64,000 bases of DNA, from the NCBI RefSeq assembly GCF_030413175.1, contig NZ_CP129212.1, forward strand, positions 4,278,001 through 4,342,000. The letters are read 5' to 3'. The notes beneath the pieces are model-generated. The model saw nothing but the letters and a program-made list of their open reading frames with translations. It had not been told where the DNA came from and ran no database searches. The stretch's first letter is position 1; each line of letters begins with the position of its first letter. The translations under genes were made by a program, and so were the position numbers. Shown in pieces: positions 60,893-64,000 of the stretch. The stretch comes from Bradyrhizobium roseum (GTDB lineage Bacteria; Pseudomonadota; Alphaproteobacteria; Rhizobiales; Xanthobacteraceae).

Positions 60893-61824
60893 GACGGCTC
60901 CCGCGATGCTTCGACGGCGACATGCGCGGTGGCCTGCGGGCCAATGCCGTCGTACTCCCGCGCCAGGGCGAGACCCTGCTTGATAAGCGTCTGCATTTCC
61001 TGCAGGTCGCCCTGCAGCTTTTCCCTGGCGTCGCTGTCGCCCAGGAAATCAGCGCGCAGCCGCATCCGTGTGATCGGGGTCTGAAGATCGTGCGAGATCG
61101 CCGCCAGAATCTGGATTCGTTCCGCGACCTGCTCGGCAATGCGTCGCTGCATGGCGTTGAGCGCGGCAGCGGTACGCGCCACTTCCTTCGGACCATCCTC
61201 CGGGAGCGGCTCGGCGCGCAAATCCGAGCCCAGGCCGTTGGCTGCGCGTTCGAGGCGCGCCAGCGGTTGCGTCGCGAGCTTTACGGCAACCCAGACGAAG
61301 AATGCGATGATACAGAGTTGAACGGCCAGCGCCGCCGGCAACCAGGGCGAAATGATTTCCTTCGCCGGAAAGATCGCGATCGTCACGGGGCTACCGTCCT
61401 TCAGGTGCATGCGTATGCCCCGTCGCAGTCGCTGCGGTGGATCGAAGTGGACAAAATTCGCGTCGTGGTCGGGCCCCAGCGCGGCCCGCAAACGCGCGAT
61501 ATTCGCTTGCCGTCGTTTGGGTGTCTCCGCTTCCAGCTCTCCCTCATCGCTGAGAATGTATCGCCAATTGCGTCGAGAGACGCGGTCAAGCCAGGCGGGT
61601 CTTTCTTCAGGCTTGAGGTGGTCGAGGATGGCGACCGCGTCCGCGATGTCCCCAGCCGCAAATTTACTCCCCATTTCGTCTTCGATAGCGATGCGGTCGA
61701 GGGCAATCAAAACGAAGGCCAGCACATGTGCAACCACGAGGCCGGAAAACAGGATCATCGCCAGCCGGCCGAACAGGGAGGCCGGCCAAAGTCGCGCCGC
61801 CATGCGCCGAAAACGCGCGCTCAT
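60889..61824 (-). CDS. Truncated histidine kinase: sensor, HAMP and phospho-accepting His, no ATPase domain
   Basis: A 311-residue protein closely similar to the downstream kinase over its whole length. Membrane segments lie at about 20-43 and 162-183, with HAMP and dimerisation helices containing ISHDLQTPITRM (H245, D246). It ends at about 30 residues past the second dimerisation helix with its own stop, before any N, D or G box. The next gene starts in the stop codon (ATGA) and no ATPase remnant lies between. It can accept phosphate but not make it, and needs a catalytic partner, most simply the kinase encoded next. Its own ATG overlaps the regulator's TGA. Confidence 0.9.
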   Translation of the reverse strand: MSARFRRMAARLWPASLFGRLAMILFSGLVVAHVLAFVLIALDRIAIEDEMGSKFAAGDIADAVAILDHLKPEERPAWLDRVSRRNWRYILSDEGELEAETPKRRQANIARLRAALGPDHDANFVHFDPPQRLRRGIRMHLKDGSPVTIAIFPAKEIISPWLPAALAVQLCIIAFFVWVAVKLATQPLARLERAANGLGSDLRAEPLPEDGPKEVARTAAALNAMQRRIAEQVAERIQILAAISHDLQTPITRMRLRADFLGDSDAREKLQGDLQEMQTLIKQGLALAREYDGIGPQATAHVAVEASREPS

Positions 61825-62561
61825 GTCGGCCCCTGCAATGCCTCGACGGCGGCTGCAAAGACGTAGCCTTCGCTGCGCACCGTCTTGATGTAGGACGGCT
61901 CCCGGGCGTCTTCGCGCAGTCGCTGGCGAAGGCGGCTGACAAGCAGATCGATCGACCGATCGAAGACTTCGGCCTCACGGCCTTGCGTCAGGTTGAGCAG
62001 TTGATCGCGATTGAGGACATGTTGGGGGTGATCGAGAAACACGCGCAGCAGTCGATATTCGGCGCCGCTCAACGAGACCACGGTCCCGTCGGCGTCGACG
62101 AGGAAACGCCCGGCCGTATCGAGCTTCCATTCGCCGAACCGCAGAAGGCGGGCTTTCTCCGATGCCGCAAGGTTGCGGGGCAGCATCTCGGCCCTGCGCA
62201 AAACCGAGCGGATCCGTGCGAGCAGTTCGCGCGGGGCAAACGGCTTCGTGAGATAGTCGTCCGCCCCCATCTCCAGGCCGACGATGCGGTCTGCTTCATC
62301 GCCGCGCGCCGTCAGCATCAGGATCGGAATGTCATAGGGTTGATTCGCGCGCAAGTTGCGGCAGAGCGTAAGGCCGTCGTCCCCCGGCAGCATCAGGTCG
62401 AGCACGATCAGATCGATCCGGTGGTTTGCGAGAACCTCGCGCATCTGCCGGCCGTTAGCCACCGTCGTGACCCGATAGCCGTTACCGACAAAGTATCGGT
62501 CCAGCAGCTCGCGCAAACCCAGGTCGTCGTCGACGACGAGAATGTGGTTCGGATTGCCCAT
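61821..62561 (-). CDS. OmpR/PhoB-type response regulator of the split-kinase operon
   Basis: A 246-residue regulator. Receiver domain: acidic pocket D11-D12, phosphoacceptor D55 in LIVLDLMLPG, T84 and K106 (DDYLTKPFAP), all present. A C-terminal winged helix of the OmpR type follows (VVSLSGAEYRLLRVFL; SIDLLVSRLRQRL; YIKTVRSEGYVF). ATG 62561 begins MGNPNHILVVDDD; the longer frame upstream is not supported. It is the first gene of a three-gene operon with 4-base overlaps to both kinases. A TGTAAC/TGTATC direct repeat 45-60 bases upstream suits self-control. Confidence 0.93.
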   Translation of the reverse strand: MGNPNHILVVDDDLGLRELLDRYFVGNGYRVTTVANGRQMREVLANHRIDLIVLDLMLPGDDGLTLCRNLRANQPYDIPILMLTARGDEADRIVGLEMGADDYLTKPFAPRELLARIRSVLRRAEMLPRNLAASEKARLLRFGEWKLDTAGRFLVDADGTVVSLSGAEYRLLRVFLDHPQHVLNRDQLLNLTQGREAEVFDRSIDLLVSRLRQRLREDAREPSYIKTVRSEGYVFAAAVEALQGPT

Positions 62562-62605
62562 ACGCGCCAGAGTACTCAACCGCCGAGGCAAGTGACATCC
62601 CATTT

Positions 62606-62621
62606 TGTAACGTAATGTATC
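62606..62621. promoter_or_regulatory. Candidate OmpR-type direct repeat TGTAAC-N4-TGTATC
   Basis: TGTAAC (62606-62611) and TGTATC (62616-62621) repeat with a 10-base period, the spacing that places two OmpR-family monomers on one helix face. It lies in the 260-base divergent region between the regulator gene and the secreted six-cysteine proteins. Confidence 0.35.
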
Positions 62622-62821
62622 GTCCTGCCGTACCGACATAGAAAATTTCAAAAGCGGCCGACGCGGAAATTCGCGGGATACATCGGACATTTCAAGTGAT
62701 GCTGGCCTTCCTTTTGGGAGATGCGAGATCGCTGCACTGCGGCGAACCTGCCGCCCGACTGAACGCTTTGTTGCGCGCGTGGAAGATGCATGTGGCTGCG
62801 CCGAACTTGGGAGTAAGAGTG

Positions 62822-63370
62822 ATGAGAATGTCATCGAGCCCTGTCACGCCCTCAGCCGTCGCGATCCTGTCAATCTCATTGTTGTTCGGCTTAAGCGGCA
62901 CGGCTGCCTCGCAAACCACGCCAAGCTCCCCTCTGCCCAGCGTTACGGTCACGGCGCCGGAGCAAAAAGCGAGGCCGCTGCAGGGGCAGGTGCGAGCTGC
63001 AAACAAGGGTACAGGTTTCCGAAGAGGCCAGACCGCCCGGACGACGGCTCAAACAGCGGGAGGGACGACGCCGCTCAGTCCTGTGGCGGCGAAGCTTGCC
63101 CGACTCGAGCGAGAGGCCAGCAGTTGCAACGATGGCTGCGAGTCAAGTCGCCCACGTGGCAAGGATCCTTGGGTTGGATGCAGTGAATCGGCAGGATACA
63201 ACTCGGTTTTCTCAGCAACCTGCAAGGACACACTCACGCACAGGGACTACGCGCAATGCGTAGAAACCAAAATGTTCCTGGGCTGGGACCGCAACCGATC
63301 GTGGTGGTATTGCAATGGCATGCTGAATGGGGGGAAATTCCGGGTCACCGCGGAGAATCGAAACAGGTAG
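62822..63370 (+). CDS. Secreted six-cysteine protein A
   Basis: A 182-residue protein. The signal peptide (AVAILSISLLFGLSGTAASQ) is followed by LPSVTVTAPEQKARP, a basic Thr/Gly-rich linker, and a C-terminal domain of about 85 residues with six cysteines, including ASSCNDGC, FSATCKD, YAQCVETKMFLGW and WWYCNGM. The same pattern recurs in the next gene, so the pair arose by duplication. ATG 62822 is used (GTG 62819 is next to it). No known domain was recognised. It is divergent from the split-kinase operon, a position where sensor ligands or regulated targets are often found. Confidence 0.75.
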   Translation: MRMSSSPVTPSAVAILSISLLFGLSGTAASQTTPSSPLPSVTVTAPEQKARPLQGQVRAANKGTGFRRGQTARTTAQTAGGTTPLSPVAAKLARLEREASSCNDGCESSRPRGKDPWVGCSESAGYNSVFSATCKDTLTHRDYAQCVETKMFLGWDRNRSWWYCNGMLNGGKFRVTAENRNR

Positions 63371-63409
63371 CGCAGTCCGAACCGAGGACGGTATTTGGGA
63401 GAACGAGTG

Positions 63410-63973
63410 ATGAGAATGTTATCGAGCCTTGTCGCCCCCTCGGCGCTCGCTGCCCTGTCGACCGTGTTGCTGAGCGGCACGGCAGCCGCGCAAACGGCAA
63501 CCACCAGCCAGCTTCCCGGCATCACCGTCGTGGCGCCGAAGCAGGTCGTAAGGCCGGTAGCAAGACCACAGCGGCAGGCGCCCCCGGTGGCAAACACGGT
63601 GGCAGCTCGCCCGGCAGCGCCAGCCCCTCAAACGCCATCGACATCAGCTCAAAAGCCGGCGGCCGGCTCAGTGATGGCGAGAATTGCCGCGCTTGAGAAG
63701 ACCTCCAGCAATTGCACCGACGGCTGCCAGACAAGCTTCAAATACGGCAACCAACCGTGGAACGGATGCTCCACGTCAGGAGATTTTACGATATCGACAA
63801 CGTGCAGAAACGGACGCAACTACAAGACCTACCAGGAGTGCCGGGAGACCGGAATGTTTCTGGCATGGAGACAATTTGAAGTCTGGTGGTACTGCAGCAG
63901 CCTGCATGCCGGGGGCAAGCTTTCCGGAGAGAAGCAGCAGGTCGCCGAACTCAAGCGATCAGGCCGTCGCTAA
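63410..63973 (+). CDS. Secreted six-cysteine protein B (paralogue of A)
   Basis: A 187-residue protein with a signal peptide (LAALSTVLLSGTAAAQ) and LPGITVVAPKQVVRP after it, matching protein A. A Pro/Ala-rich linker leads to a C-terminal domain with SSNCTDGC, ISTTCRN, YQECRETGMFLAW and WWYCSSL, six cysteines in the same order. Both genes start ATGAGAATG after GGGAG. It begins 39 bases after protein A's stop, so the two are likely one transcript. The paired aromatic and cysteine pattern suggests a disulfide-stabilised exported domain. Function is unknown. Confidence 0.75.
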   Translation: MRMLSSLVAPSALAALSTVLLSGTAAAQTATTSQLPGITVVAPKQVVRPVARPQRQAPPVANTVAARPAAPAPQTPSTSAQKPAAGSVMARIAALEKTSSNCTDGCQTSFKYGNQPWNGCSTSGDFTISTTCRNGRNYKTYQECRETGMFLAWRQFEVWWYCSSLHAGGKLSGEKQQVAELKRSGRR

Positions 63974-64000
63974 GACATACCCGGTGCCGCTACCGAGCCT

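Noticed and set aside
60732..61196. Possible frameshifted remnant of an ATPase domain after the truncated kinase
   Set aside because: The other frames there hold no N, D or G box, and the next gene starts within the stop codon, so no remnant remains.

Overview
The window looks like a chromosomal segment of a high-GC alphaproteobacterium, most likely Bradyrhizobium or a close relative. This is inferred from three things: base composition, gene content (valine and acyl-CoA catabolism, ABC and TRAP importers, many one-component regulators), and dispersed intergenic palindromes of the kind common in that genus. No tRNA, rRNA, CRISPR array, prophage or insertion sequence was recognised. It reads as ordinary catabolic chromosome, with a few unusual gene arrangements.

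Layout. 1-5986: the end of a CoxL-like molybdenum hydroxylase, a hotdog-fold protein, a YaiI/YqxD protein, an ABC-F ATPase, a D-threonine-aldolase-like PLP enzyme and an HI0933-type flavoprotein. 6111-14139 (minus strand): a valine/branched acyl-CoA operon of mmsA, isobutyryl-CoA dehydrogenase, 3-hydroxyisobutyryl-CoA hydrolase, mmsB, an acyl-CoA synthetase and a MaoC hydratase, followed by an SDR; a LysR gene is divergent from mmsA. 15249-20822: TetR, a PaaI thioesterase, enoyl-CoA hydratase, an FAD monooxygenase with its DUF2783 partner, and an MFS carrier. 20977-29119: an acyl-CoA carboxyltransferase and IclR regulator facing a 73-residue biotin carrier, a TAXI-type TRAP transporter and a glutaminase fused to STAS and cyclic-nucleotide-binding domains. 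29254-38608: Tex, an Hsp70-like ATPase lacking a substrate domain, and a CoA-transferase / acyl-CoA dehydrogenase / thiolase-like / DUF35 operon. 38727-51244: a sugar-acid regulon with an ABC importer, a D-erythronate-dehydrogenase-like enzyme, KDG kinase, KDPG aldolase, a LacI regulator, an IlvD/Edd dehydratase and an SDR, with two matching LacI-type palindromes.

51368-58703: a second SDR, an orphan pstB, a DMT exporter with a divergent LysR, an M50 protease, an orphan amide/branched-chain-type binding protein with a clear terminator, and a Rid-family protein. 58937-63973: a DUF1566 secreted protein, then a response-regulator operon with two tandem paralogous histidine kinases, and divergently two paralogous secreted six-cysteine proteins.

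The most unusual system is the kinase pair at 59540-61824. The first kinase keeps its phospho-accepting histidine but ends before the ATPase domain. The second has the ATPase domain, but its histidine and the next acidic residue are both arginine. Neither should autophosphorylate alone, so they look like an obligate heteromeric kinase feeding the adjacent OmpR-type regulator. Other notable points are the TRAP-glutaminase neighbourhood, the thiolase-like protein lacking the nucleophilic Cys next to a DUF35 protein (as in Ltp2-type aldolases), and a small tandem duplication that separated two formerly overlapping permease genes.
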